Source: Bradyrhizobium manausense
GTDB lineage: Bacteria > Pseudomonadota > Alphaproteobacteria > Rhizobiales > Xanthobacteraceae
Direction: 5' to 3'
Assembly: GCF_001440035.1 (NCBI RefSeq)
Contig: NZ_LJYG01000006.1
Location: 1-35,153 of the forward strand
Length of the DNA stretch: 35,153 nt
The position numbers and the translations under genes were made by a program. This document shows positions 16,409-24,110 of this stretch, piece by piece; the stretch's first letter is position 1, and the number at the start of each line of letters is the position of its first letter. Under the pieces are notes generated by a model, which was not told the DNA's origin, searched no databases, and worked only from the letters and a program-made list of their open reading frames with translations.

Positions 16409-17353
16409 TCAAATCAAATACTGCTTCGTGATGATTTCGCCCAGCCTGGAATTGTCCGCGATGAATTCCTGAATGAATTCATGCACGCCATGCTGGAAAA
16501 TGTCGTTCATGTTGCTGTGTTCGAGCCGGTTGCGGATGCCGCGGGCGTGGCGCTGGGCCGGGCCCTGGCGGCCATAGGCGACGCCGATCTGGTCGAGATT
16601 GCGCACGAGATTCTCGTAGCAGCTCGCCAGCGAGCGCGGCAGCGTGCCGTTGAGGATGAGCAGGTCCGCGACCAGCCACGGCTTCAGCGTCTCGCGATAG
16701 ACCCAGTGATAGGCCGTTAGCGCCGAGACCGAGCGCAGGATCGAGCTCCACTGATAAAAGTCGAGCGGACCGCCGACATGCTCCTCCTCCGGCAGCAGCA
16801 CGTGATACTTCACGTCGAGAATGCGCGCGGTGTTGTCGGCGCGCTCCAGATGCAGGCCGAGGCGGGAGAACCAGTAGGCGTCGTTGCGCAGCATCGTCCG
16901 GTAGGCCGAGCCGTCGAAGCGCAGCGAGGTCTCCTGCACGAAGCGCAGGAACTTTGCGAGCTCTTCGCGGGTCGAGGTGCCCTTGCTCCAGACCTCCTGC
17001 AACTCGATCCAGGCCGAGTTGATGGTGTCCCACATCTCGCTGGTCAGCGCCGTGCGCACCGAGCGCGAATTCAGCCGCGCCGCCTCGATGCAGTTCCTGA
17101 TCGAAGAGGGGTTGTCGGCCGAGAACGAGAGGTAGTCGACGACGTTGTGCTCGTTGGCTTCCTCATGGGTCTGATAGAAGCTCTCCGCGACGCCGGCGGT
17201 GAGCAGCGCGGAATCCCATTCGTTGGTCTTGCCGATATAGGTGGCGGGAAGGGCCGTGACGCGCAGGGTCGCATCGATGGTGCGTGCGAGATATTCGGCC
17301 CGTTCGACATAGCGGGCGAGCCAATAGAGGTTTTCGGCGGTACGCGACAGCAT
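16409..17353 (-). CDS. Alpha-E domain protein (DUF403 type)
   Basis: 314-residue, almost wholly alpha-helical protein. It opens with the family hallmark MLSRTAENLYWLARYVERAE and carries a second similar helix pair, SRLGLHLERADNTARILDVK, past the middle; both contain conserved Arg/Glu residues. The alpha-E family has no proven activity; it nearly always accompanies the circularly permuted ATP-grasp protein, and comparative work proposes that the two act together in making peptide or amide bonds. The start lies 4 bp after the ATP-grasp stop, a tight operon junction that supports a physical complex. Confidence 0.93.
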   Translation of the reverse strand: MLSRTAENLYWLARYVERAEYLARTIDATLRVTALPATYIGKTNEWDSALLTAGVAESFYQTHEEANEHNVVDYLSFSADNPSSIRNCIEAARLNSRSVRTALTSEMWDTINSAWIELQEVWSKGTSTREELAKFLRFVQETSLRFDGSAYRTMLRNDAYWFSRLGLHLERADNTARILDVKYHVLLPEEEHVGGPLDFYQWSSILRSVSALTAYHWVYRETLKPWLVADLLILNGTLPRSLASCYENLVRNLDQIGVAYGRQGPAQRHARGIRNRLEHSNMNDIFQHGVHEFIQEFIADNSRLGEIITKQYLI

Positions 17354-17357
17354 CTCT

Positions 17358-18776
17358 CTACTCGTCCAGAATCCAGGTGTCTTTGGTACCGCCGCCCTGG
17401 CTCGAATTCACTACGAGCGAGCCTTCCTTCAGCGCCACACGCGTCAGCCCGCCCGGCACGATGGTCGTGCTCTTGCTGCCGGTCAGCACGAAGGGGCGAA
17501 GGTCGACATGGCGCGGGGCAAGGCCGGAGGCCGTGCAGGTCGGGCAGGTCGAGAGCGCCAACGTCGGCTGCGCGATAAAGCCTTCCGGCTCGCGCTTCAG
17601 CTTCTCGCGGAAGGCCTCGATCGTCGCCTTGGTGGCGGCGGGGCCGATCAGCATGCCGTAGCCGCCTGAGCCGTGCACCTCCTTGACGACGAGCTCGCTG
17701 AGATTGTCCAGCACATAGGCCAGATCTTTCGGCTCGCGGCAGCGCCAGGTCGGCACGTTCTTCAGGATCGGCTCCTCGCCGAGATAGAATTTCACGATGT
17801 CGGGCATGTAGGAGTAGATCGCCTTGTCGTCGGCGATGCCGGTGCCGACCGCGTTGGCGAGCGTGATGTTGCCGGCCGCGTAGGCCGACATCAATCCAGG
17901 TACGCCGAGAACGGAGTCCGGGCGGAAGGTGAGGGGGTCGATGAAATCGTCGTCGACGCGGCGATAGATCACGTCGACACGTTTCAGCCCTTCCGTCGTC
18001 CGCATGAACACTTCGTTGTTCCTGACGACGAGGTCGCGGCCTTCGACGAGCTCGACGCCGAGCTTGTCGGCAAGGAAGGAGTGCTCGTAATAGGCGGAGT
18101 TGTAGACGCCCGGCGTGAGCAGCGCGACCGTCGGCTCGCTCGAAGCGCTGTGCGGTGCGACCGAGCGCAGCGCGGCGAGCAGCTCATCCGGATAACGCTC
18201 GACCGGCGCCACCCTGTGGCGGGCGAACAGATCCGGAAACAGCCGCATCATGATCTCGCGGTTTTCCAGCATGTAGGACACACCCGAGGGCGTGCGCGCA
18301 TTGTCCTCAAGCACGATGAAGTCTTCGGCGTCGACCCGGACGATGTCGATGCCGGCGATGTGCACGTAGACGTCGTGCGGCACCTGCTGGCCGTTCATCT
18401 CCGGACGGAAGACCGGATTCTGGAAGATCAGATCCTCGGGCACGACCTCGGCGCGAAGGATGTCGCGGCCGTGATAGATGTCGCGCAGGAACATGTTCAG
18501 CGCCTTGACGCGCTGCTTCAATCCCTTTTCCAGCACCGTCCATTCCCTGCCGGACATGATGCGCGGGATCACGTCGAACGGGATCAGGCGCTCGGTGGAT
18601 TCGGAGTCCCCGTAGACGGCGAAGGTGATGCCGATCCGGCGGAACAGGAGCTCGGCCTCCTGGCGGCGATATTCGAGCGCCTCGGGAGGCGTCTCCTTGA
18701 GCCAGCGCGCCAGCTCCTGATAGGCGGGGCGAAGGTCCCCGCCGGGAATATTCATTTCATCAAACGCGACTGCCAT
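17358..18776 (-). CDS. Circularly permuted ATP-grasp ligase of the Anbu cluster
   Basis: 472 residues from ATG 18776 (MAVAFDEMNIPGG); longer in-frame starts up to 19007 add 77 residues unlike the family. Motifs: VLEDNARTPSGVSYMLENR (155-173, with the acidic/Asn metal-ATP ligands), YRRVDDDFIDP (271-281), the glycine-rich phosphate loop VVKEVHGSGGYGML (363-376) and RHVDLRPFV (423-431). These are signature elements of the circularly permuted ATP-grasp group predicted to form amide bonds through an acyl phosphate. First gene of the minus-strand cluster, with a 277-bp divergent upstream region shared with the CinA-like gene. Substrates unknown. Confidence 0.93.
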   Translation of the reverse strand: MAVAFDEMNIPGGDLRPAYQELARWLKETPPEALEYRRQEAELLFRRIGITFAVYGDSESTERLIPFDVIPRIMSGREWTVLEKGLKQRVKALNMFLRDIYHGRDILRAEVVPEDLIFQNPVFRPEMNGQQVPHDVYVHIAGIDIVRVDAEDFIVLEDNARTPSGVSYMLENREIMMRLFPDLFARHRVAPVERYPDELLAALRSVAPHSASSEPTVALLTPGVYNSAYYEHSFLADKLGVELVEGRDLVVRNNEVFMRTTEGLKRVDVIYRRVDDDFIDPLTFRPDSVLGVPGLMSAYAAGNITLANAVGTGIADDKAIYSYMPDIVKFYLGEEPILKNVPTWRCREPKDLAYVLDNLSELVVKEVHGSGGYGMLIGPAATKATIEAFREKLKREPEGFIAQPTLALSTCPTCTASGLAPRHVDLRPFVLTGSKSTTIVPGGLTRVALKEGSLVVNSSQGGGTKDTWILDE

Positions 18777-19053
18777 AGATCCCGACTTGTCTCCGCAAGG
18801 CGTTGCGCCATGTGGCAGGTCGTCTGGCCTTGGTGAAGACCGCAACGTCCTGGCCATGCGGCAAGAGTGCATGACTTTCAGGTGGTAGCAAGGGGCGGGC
18901 CAGCGCGATAAGCATTGAGAGAGGGCATTTGCCGGGGCTAGTCGGCGGCCTGCCTGAAAAAATGGCTGAGGACTGCTTATTTCGGCAGCAAAAGCGCGTG
19001 ACTTCAACGCGTTACCCCGGCAAATTCGGGACTACAGGTGAGGGACTTAAGGC

Positions 19054-19791
19054 ATGAGCGAGATAGTCACGGCTGGCATTCTGGTCATCGGGGATGAAAT
19101 CCTGTCCGGCCGAACCAAGGACAAGAATATCGGCTTCATCGCCGAATACCTGACCAATATCGGCATCGACCTGAAGGAAGTGCGGATCGTCTCCGACGAC
19201 GAGGACGACATCATCGCAGCTCTGAATGCACTGCGGCATCGCTACACTTATGTCTTCACCACCGGCGGCATCGGGCCGACCCACGACGACATCACCGCCG
19301 ACAGCGTCGCCAAGGCGTTCGGTGTCGGCATTGACCACCACCCCGAAGTGGTCGCCCGTTTCAGGGAGCGCTGGAGCGAGCAGGACCTCAACGAAGCCCG
19401 GCTGCGCATGGCCCGCATCCCCGATGGCGCCGAGCTGATCCAGAGCGCGACCATCCTCGCGCCCGGCTTCAAGATCGGCAATGTCATCGTCATGGCCGGG
19501 GTGCCCTCGATCATGCAGGCGATGATGGACATCGTCTCACCCAAATTAAAATCCGGTGTCCGCATGCTGTCCGAATCGGTCCGCGCCAACGCGCGGGAGG
19601 GCGATATCGGCAGCCCCTTAAGGGCCATCGCCGCCGCCCACCCCGACACCATCATCGGCAGCTATCCCTTCATGGACGAGGAGCAGAAGCCCAACACCAA
19701 TCTGGTGGTGCGTTCGCGCGATGCGGATAAGCTCGCCGCAGCGATGGCGGCGGTGAAGGAAATGCTGGCGGGATTGAACGCCGCCCGGTAG
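19054..19791 (+). CDS. Molybdopterin-binding / CinA N-terminal-like protein
   Basis: 245-residue cytoplasmic protein with one MoCF-biosynthesis domain (MogA/MoaB/CinA-N fold). Visible: [16 protein letters not shown] (11-26) and the phosphate-binding [15 protein letters not shown] (69-83). The C-terminal deamidase domain of full-length CinA is absent, so it belongs to the short COG1058 class found widely in alphaproteobacteria. These may bind molybdopterin or hydrolyse damaged nucleotides; activity here is unproven. GAGGG lies about ten bases before ATG 19054. It is followed by gpt after 32 bp, so the two may be co-transcribed. Confidence 0.9.
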   Translation: MSEIVTAGILVIGDEILSGRTKDKNIGFIAEYLTNIGIDLKEVRIVSDDEDDIIAALNALRHRYTYVFTTGGIGPTHDDITADSVAKAFGVGIDHHPEVVARFRERWSEQDLNEARLRMARIPDGAELIQSATILAPGFKIGNVIVMAGVPSIMQAMMDIVSPKLKSGVRMLSESVRANAREGDIGSPLRAIAAAHPDTIIGSYPFMDEEQKPNTNLVVRSRDADKLAAAMAAVKEMLAGLNAAR

Positions 19792-19823
19792 CAAATGCCG
19801 GCAGACCAAAGCAGGAGACGACG

Positions 19824-20351
19824 ATGGCTGGTGAAGCACCGGAACTGAGCGCGCAGGAGCGGGCAGGCAGGCCCTTTCCAGTGTCGTGGGACCAGTTCCA
19901 CCGGGATTGCCGGGCACTGACCTGGCGGCTCAACGAGGTCGGGCCGTTCCACGCGGTGATCGCGATCACCCGCGGTGGCCTGGTGCCGGCGGCGATTGTG
20001 GCGCGCGAGCTAGGCGTGCGCGTGATCGATACGGTCTGCATCGCCAGCTACGATCATGACAAGCAGGGCGATCTCCAGGTCCTCAAGGGCATTTCCGAAC
20101 AGGCGATGAAGCTTGGCGGCGGCACCGGCAAGGGGCTGTTGATTGTCGATGACCTCGTCGACACCGGCAAGACTGGCAAGCTGGTTCGCGAAATGCTGCC
20201 GGATGCGCATTTTGCCACCGTCTACGCCAAGCCGAAGGGCCGTCCGCTGGTCGACACCTTCATCACTGAGGTCTCGCAGGACACCTGGATCTTCTTCCCC
20301 TGGGACACCGCGCTGTCCTATCACCCCCCGCTTCGCGACGGTGCTGCGTGA
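19824..20351 (+). CDS. gpt: Xanthine phosphoribosyltransferase (Gpt)
   Basis: Purine salvage enzyme that joins xanthine (also guanine) to PRPP, giving XMP or GMP. 175 residues, typical of type I PRTases; [16 protein letters not shown] (51-66) and the PRPP loop [13 protein letters not shown] (105-117) are clear, and [17 protein letters not shown] matches the Gpt flexible loop region. The C-terminal [13 protein letters not shown] is also family-typical. CAGGAG precedes ATG 19824. A family D repeat begins 8 bp after the stop. Confidence 0.92.
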   Translation: MAGEAPELSAQERAGRPFPVSWDQFHRDCRALTWRLNEVGPFHAVIAITRGGLVPAAIVARELGVRVIDTVCIASYDHDKQGDLQVLKGISEQAMKLGGGTGKGLLIVDDLVDTGKTGKLVREMLPDAHFATVYAKPKGRPLVDTFITEVSQDTWIFFPWDTALSYHPPLRDGAA

Positions 20352-20359
20352 CCATCCCC

Positions 20360-20438
20360 GTCATTGCGAGCGAAGCGAAGCAATCCAGACTGCTTCCGTG
20401 GACGCATCTCTGGATTGCTTCGCTTCGCTCGCAATGAC
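20360..20438. repeat. Palindromic repeat, family D, copy 1
   Basis: GTCATTGCGAGCGAAGCGAA at the left is mirrored by TTCGCTCGCAATGAC at the right, with inner CAATCCAG/CTGGATTG arms. Fills the space between gpt and the Ada-like hypothetical gene. Other copies: 22311-22392 and 27857-27934. Confidence 0.87.
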
Positions 20439-20451
20439 GCGCGGTGGGACC

Positions 20452-21069
20452 ATGCCCCTGCAAAACCGCGTCACGCCGACCGGCGACATCATCGCAACGC
20501 CACACCGCGGAATGTTCACCGGCAATCGCGGCATCATCCATGATCCCGCGACCAAGACGCTTTTGAAGAAGCGCTGGTCGTCGCCGGCCTGGCTGACCTG
20601 CACCTGCGAATTCCGCGGCCGCCGCCGCGAGGTGATGGCGCAGCGCAGCTGGACCGAGCTGTTCTTCCTGGACGAGGCTACCGCGCTCGCCGCCGGGCAT
20701 CGCCCCTGCTTCTATTGCCGCCGCGACGATGCCAATCGCTTCCGCGGCGCATGGGAGAAGGGCAACCGTGTGCACGATGTCCGCATGCACGACATCGACG
20801 CCGTGCTGCACCACGAGCGGCTCGATCACGGCAGGAAGCGGCTGCACGCCCTGCTGGCGCCGCTCGACCAATTGCCCGAGGGCGCGATGGTTCAGCAAAG
20901 CGAGGCCAGCTATCTCGTCACGCAGGGCAGGGTGCTAAAGTGGTCGCCGGCGGGATACTCTGCGGCGGAGCATTTCGCCGACGACGCAATGCTGCTCACG
21001 CCGCCGTCGACACTCCGCACGCTGCACGCCGGCTATCGGCCGGTGCTGCACCCCTCCGCGCAGGCCTAA
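20452..21069 (+). CDS. Uncharacterised protein with Ada-like cysteine pattern
   Basis: 205 residues from ATG 20452; the open frame extends upstream only through the repeat and into gpt, so the later ATG is chosen. I do not recognise an annotated family, but the central part is distinctive: Cys50-x-Cys52, then about 33 residues including ELFFLDEATALAAGHRPCFY (69-88), and Cys86-x2-Cys89. The FFxxxxEAxAAGxRPCxxC layout resembles the N-terminal zinc domain of the Ada methyl-phosphotriester repair protein, where four cysteines bind zinc. The C-terminal half has a His/Arg-rich stretch (HHERLDHGRKRLH). No membrane segment or signal. A metal- or nucleic-acid-binding role is a hypothesis. Confidence 0.7.
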   Translation: MPLQNRVTPTGDIIATPHRGMFTGNRGIIHDPATKTLLKKRWSSPAWLTCTCEFRGRRREVMAQRSWTELFFLDEATALAAGHRPCFYCRRDDANRFRGAWEKGNRVHDVRMHDIDAVLHHERLDHGRKRLHALLAPLDQLPEGAMVQQSEASYLVTQGRVLKWSPAGYSAAEHFADDAMLLTPPSTLRTLHAGYRPVLHPSAQA

Positions 21070-21170
21070 AGCGTGATGAGATTGGGTTGAATCGTCTTCG
21101 CGCTTTAGCTCTTTGTTTGAGCATGATCTTTTCGGAAAACCGCTTCACACTTTTCCGGATCATGCTCTAG
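21066..21170. repeat. Two-hairpin repeat, family F
   Basis: Two adjoining stems. The first has CTAAAGCG ... CGCTTTAG arms (21066-21108), and the second GAGCATGATC ... GATCATGCTC arms (21119-21167) with inner TTTTCGG/CCGGAAAAG-type pairing. This composite, in particular the GAGCATGATC hairpin, is very common in Bradyrhizobium intergenic DNA. It lies between convergent genes and its first bases contain the TAA stop of the upstream gene, so it may double as a bidirectional terminator. Confidence 0.82.
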
Positions 21171-21186
21171 CGTCGAATCCTCGTCA

Positions 21187-22209
21187 TCACCCCAGCTTCT
21201 CGCGCGCCAGCGCCGCGCCGGCGCCGAGCGCCATCAGCTTGGCTTCGGCGATCTCGCGCCGCATCGGCGCCATGCCGCAATTGGTGGTGGCGATGATGTT
21301 GCTCTTGGGCACGAATTTCGAGACAGCGTCGATCACTTGTACGACGTCCTCGGCGGTCTCCACCGTATCGCTGGCGACGTCGATGACGCCGGCCTGCACG
21401 ATCTTGTTCTTCAGGAGCGCCAGCAGGTCGAGCGGCACTTTGGAATTGCGGCACTCGATTGCGACTTGCTGGATCGGGCTGGCGTCGATCGCCGGAAAGA
21501 TCTGCTCGTACTGCCGCCACTGGCTGCCCAGCGTCTGCTTCCAGTCCGTGTTGGCCTTGATGCCGTAGCCGTAGCAGATGTGCACGGCGGTGGTGCAGGT
21601 GAGCCCTTGCGCGGCGCGCTCCAGCGCCTTGATGCCCCAGTCGTTGACCTCGTCCATGTAGACGTTGAAAGCCGGCTCGTCGAACTGCACCAGATCGACG
21701 CCGTCGGCGGCAAGCGCCTTGGCCTCCTCGTTCAAGAGCTCGGCAAAAGCGAAGGCCATCTTGACGCGGTCGCCATAGTAACGGTCCGCAATGGTATCGA
21801 TGATCGTCATCGGACCGGGCAGGGTGAATTTCAGCTTCTTCTGGGTGTGCGTCCGCGCCACGCGCGCCTCCAAGTCGTGCACCCGCCCCTTGAGCCGCAG
21901 CGGCGCGACCACCTGCGGCACCATCGCCTTGTAGCGATCCTTGCGGATGCCCATCTCGACCTTGTGGGCGAAGTCGATGCCTTCGATCTTCTCCAGGAAG
22001 CCGTGCACGAAATGCTGCCGGGCCTGCTCGCCCTCGGTGACGATGTCGATGCCGGCGTCCTCCTGGACCTTGAGCCAGATCAGCGTCGCATCGCGCTTGG
22101 CACGTAGCAGCTCGTCGCCGCCAGATTTCCAGGGCGCCCAGAGCATGTTGGGCTCGGCGAGCCATTCCGGCTTCGGCAAGGAGCCGGCGATCGTGGTTGG
22201 AAACAGCAT
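21187..22209 (-). CDS. Core MetE-type cobalamin-independent methionine synthase
   Basis: 340-residue protein equal to the C-terminal catalytic half of MetE; the folate-binding N-terminal half of classical MetE (about 750 residues) is missing. All zinc/homocysteine elements are present: FDEPA (176-180), His210-x-Cys212, Glu252 and Cys311 (TNCGM). ATG 22209 has a GGGAGGG ribosome site. Reaction: methyl transfer to homocysteine giving methionine; the methyl donor is uncertain. Core-MetE families in other organisms use methyl-cobalamin proteins or unknown donors, some with a MesX partner, which is not seen here. A related methyltransferase with another thiol substrate is an alternative. Confidence 0.83.
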   Translation of the reverse strand: MLFPTTIAGSLPKPEWLAEPNMLWAPWKSGGDELLRAKRDATLIWLKVQEDAGIDIVTEGEQARQHFVHGFLEKIEGIDFAHKVEMGIRKDRYKAMVPQVVAPLRLKGRVHDLEARVARTHTQKKLKFTLPGPMTIIDTIADRYYGDRVKMAFAFAELLNEEAKALAADGVDLVQFDEPAFNVYMDEVNDWGIKALERAAQGLTCTTAVHICYGYGIKANTDWKQTLGSQWRQYEQIFPAIDASPIQQVAIECRNSKVPLDLLALLKNKIVQAGVIDVASDTVETAEDVVQVIDAVSKFVPKSNIIATTNCGMAPMRREIAEAKLMALGAGAALAREKLG

Positions 22210-22310
22210 GGCGGCCCTCCCGGCGGGTTGTGTTGCGCCTCTTCCTGCCATGTCTTAACGTCGAGGTACAGAACAACAAAAGTCGCCCTCTATTCCACCG
22301 CTCTCTCCCC

Positions 22311-22392
22311 GTCATTGCGAGGAGCCCCTGCGACGCAATCCAGACTGGTTCCGCGGAAGGATTCTGGATTGCTTCGCTTCGCTCGCAATGAC
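22311..22392. repeat. Palindromic repeat, family D, copy 2
   Basis: GTCATTGCGAGGAGCC at the left, mirrored loosely by CTTCGCTCGCAATGAC at the right, with CAATCCAG/CTGGATTG inner arms. Lies in the divergent region between the core-MetE gene and the HCCA-isomerase-like gene, 37 bp before the latter's start, so it may fall in its leader RNA. Confidence 0.85.
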
Positions 22393-22428
22393 GAGGATGG
22401 AGCGCGACAAGACACAAGGAAACGCGCC

Positions 22429-23037
22429 ATGATCGAATTCTTCTTCGACTGTTCCAGCCCCTGGACCTATCTCGCCTTCCATAACATCCAGCCGCTTGCG
22501 GAGGAGCTTGGGGCCGAGATCACCTGGAGACCGATCCTGGTCGGCGGCATCTTCAACACGGTCAACCCCAGCGTCTACGCGCAACGGGAGAAGCCGGTGC
22601 CGCTGAAGGCGCGCTACATGAAGAAGGATCTCGCCGACTGGGCGCGCTCGGCGGGGCTCTCGATCAAGATGCCGCCGACGATGTTCCCGGTAAACAGTGT
22701 GAAGGCGATGCGGGGCTGCATCTGGCTCGGAAAAGACATGGTGCCGTTCGCGACATCAGTGTTCGAGGCCTATTGGGGCAGCGACAAGGACATCTCACAG
22801 GACGCGGTGCTCGCCGAGATCTGCAGGAAAGTCGGCATCGACGAGCAGAAATTCTTTGCCGGCATCTCCGAGCAGGCGATCAAGGATCAGCTCAAGGCCA
22901 ACACCGAGGAGGTCGTGGCCCGCGGCGGGTTCGGCTCGCCGACCATTTTTGTCAACAAGACCGACATGTACTTCGGCAACGACCGCCTGCCGCTGATCCG
23001 GGAGGCGCTGCTGCGCAGCAAGGCGAGCGCGGCCTGA
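22429..23037 (+). CDS. 2-hydroxychromene-2-carboxylate isomerase-like protein (DsbA/GST-kappa fold)
   Basis: 202 residues, thioredoxin-fold with helical insert. The start MIEFFFDCSSPWTYLAF shows the glutathione-dependent active-site Ser in the SSPW loop, and GGFGSPTIFVNKTDMYFGND near the C-terminus is the cis-Pro region of the family. HCCA isomerases act in naphthalene-type aromatic degradation, but most genomic members have no such pathway; here the neighbour is a quinone oxidoreductase, suggesting detoxification of an aromatic or electrophile. AAGGA precedes ATG 22429. The stop TGA shares its A with the next ATG (TGATG), so translation is coupled. Confidence 0.9.
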   Translation: MIEFFFDCSSPWTYLAFHNIQPLAEELGAEITWRPILVGGIFNTVNPSVYAQREKPVPLKARYMKKDLADWARSAGLSIKMPPTMFPVNSVKAMRGCIWLGKDMVPFATSVFEAYWGSDKDISQDAVLAEICRKVGIDEQKFFAGISEQAIKDQLKANTEEVVARGGFGSPTIFVNKTDMYFGNDRLPLIREALLRSKASAA

Positions 23038-24014
23038 TGGTGCGCGCTGTCGTCTGCCGCACGCTCGGCGCGCCCGAAACGTTGCGACTGGAAGAGTTTC
23101 CATCGCGCGTCCTGAAGCCGGGCGAGGTGCGCGTCGCGATCCGCGCTGCGGGTCTGAACTTTCCTGATGTGCTGATGACCGCGGGCGAGTATCAGCTCAA
23201 GCCCGAGCTGCCGTTCACGCCCGGCGTGGAAGCTGCCGGCGATGTGACCGAGGTCGGCGCGGAGGCGAGGGGCGTCTCCGTCGGCGACAAGGTTATCGTG
23301 AAGATGCGTTACGGCGCTTTCACGGACGAAGCGGTGGTGACGCGTTCGCAACTCACGCCCATGCCGTCGACGTTCGACTACGCGGAAGCCGCGACCTATC
23401 TCGCCGGCCATGGCACCGCCTATCACGCGCTGATCGACCGCGGCCGGGTCGAGCGGGGCGAGGTGCTGCTGGTGCATGGCGCCGGCGGCGGCGTCGGCCT
23501 TGCCGCCGTCGAGATCGGCAAGATGCTCGGCGCAACCGTGATCGCGACGGCGTCCAGCGACGAGAAGCTGGCGATTGCGAAATCGCGCGGCGCCGATCAT
23601 CTCGTCCGCTACGACCGCGAGCCGTTTCGCGATGCCGTCAAGCGCATCACCGACGGCCGCGGTGCCGATGTCGTGTTCGATCCCGTCGGCGGTCAGGTCT
23701 TTGAAGACTCGATGCGCTGCATGGCCTGGGGCGCACGGCTCCTGGTGATCGGCTTCACCGGCGGCATCGGTTCGGCCAAGACCAATCTCCTGCTGATCAA
23801 GGGCGCCAGCGTGCTCGGCGTCCGCGCGGGTGAAGCCGTGCGGAAAAACCCGGAGCTTGGCGAGATCAGGCTGAGGGCGCTGCTGCAATGGGCGGAGGAG
23901 GGCAAGCTGCGCCCCAACATCTCGCACCGCCTGCCGCTGGAGGATTGCGCCAAGGCGATGCGGCTGTTGCTCGACCGCAAGGCGATCGGGCGGGTGGCGC
24001 TGGTGATGGATTGA
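23037..24014 (+). CDS. NADPH:quinone oxidoreductase (zinc-free MDR family)
   Basis: 325-residue medium-chain dehydrogenase/reductase of the quinone reductase type. The N-terminal GroES-like domain carries AAGLNFPDVLMTAGEYQ (37-53) and PGVEAAGDV; the nucleotide fold has HGAGGGVGLAAVEIGK (147-162). The catalytic Cys/His zinc ligands of alcohol dehydrogenases are absent, as expected. It reduces quinones or enones with NADPH. Coupled to the preceding isomerase-like gene by a one-base overlap, indicating a two-gene operon. Physiological substrate unknown. Confidence 0.92.
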   Translation: MVRAVVCRTLGAPETLRLEEFPSRVLKPGEVRVAIRAAGLNFPDVLMTAGEYQLKPELPFTPGVEAAGDVTEVGAEARGVSVGDKVIVKMRYGAFTDEAVVTRSQLTPMPSTFDYAEAATYLAGHGTAYHALIDRGRVERGEVLLVHGAGGGVGLAAVEIGKMLGATVIATASSDEKLAIAKSRGADHLVRYDREPFRDAVKRITDGRGADVVFDPVGGQVFEDSMRCMAWGARLLVIGFTGGIGSAKTNLLLIKGASVLGVRAGEAVRKNPELGEIRLRALLQWAEEGKLRPNISHRLPLEDCAKAMRLLLDRKAIGRVALVMD

Positions 24015-24025
24015 CCTTCATCACT

Positions 24026-24102
24026 GTCATTCCGGGGCGCCCGAAGGGCGAACCCGGAATCTCGAGATCCCGGGTTCAATGCTTCGCATCGCCCGGGATG
24101 AC
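24026..24102. repeat. Palindromic repeat, family C, copy 3
   Basis: GTCATTCCGGGGC ... GCCCGGGATGAC with an inner GGAATCTCGAGATCCC near-palindrome. Lies between the convergent quinone oxidoreductase and enoyl-CoA hydratase genes, where it could work as a two-way terminator. Confidence 0.85.
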
Positions 24103-24110
24103 GCTTCGCG

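Noticed and set aside
13717..19000. Long plus-strand reading frames across the Anbu cluster (up to 387 codons)
   Set aside because: They lie opposite genes with intact catalytic motifs and show low-complexity Asp/His/Ala/Gly-rich composition, so they are not counted as genes.
18777..19007. 77-residue N-terminal extension of the ATP-grasp protein
   Set aside because: It has low-quality composition, covers the divergent control region, and family members start at MAVAFDEMN-like sequence.
20143..20451. Extended N-terminus of the Ada-like hypothetical protein beginning inside gpt
   Set aside because: The extension is read in another frame of gpt and through a family D repeat; the ATG at 20452 gives a coherent protein.
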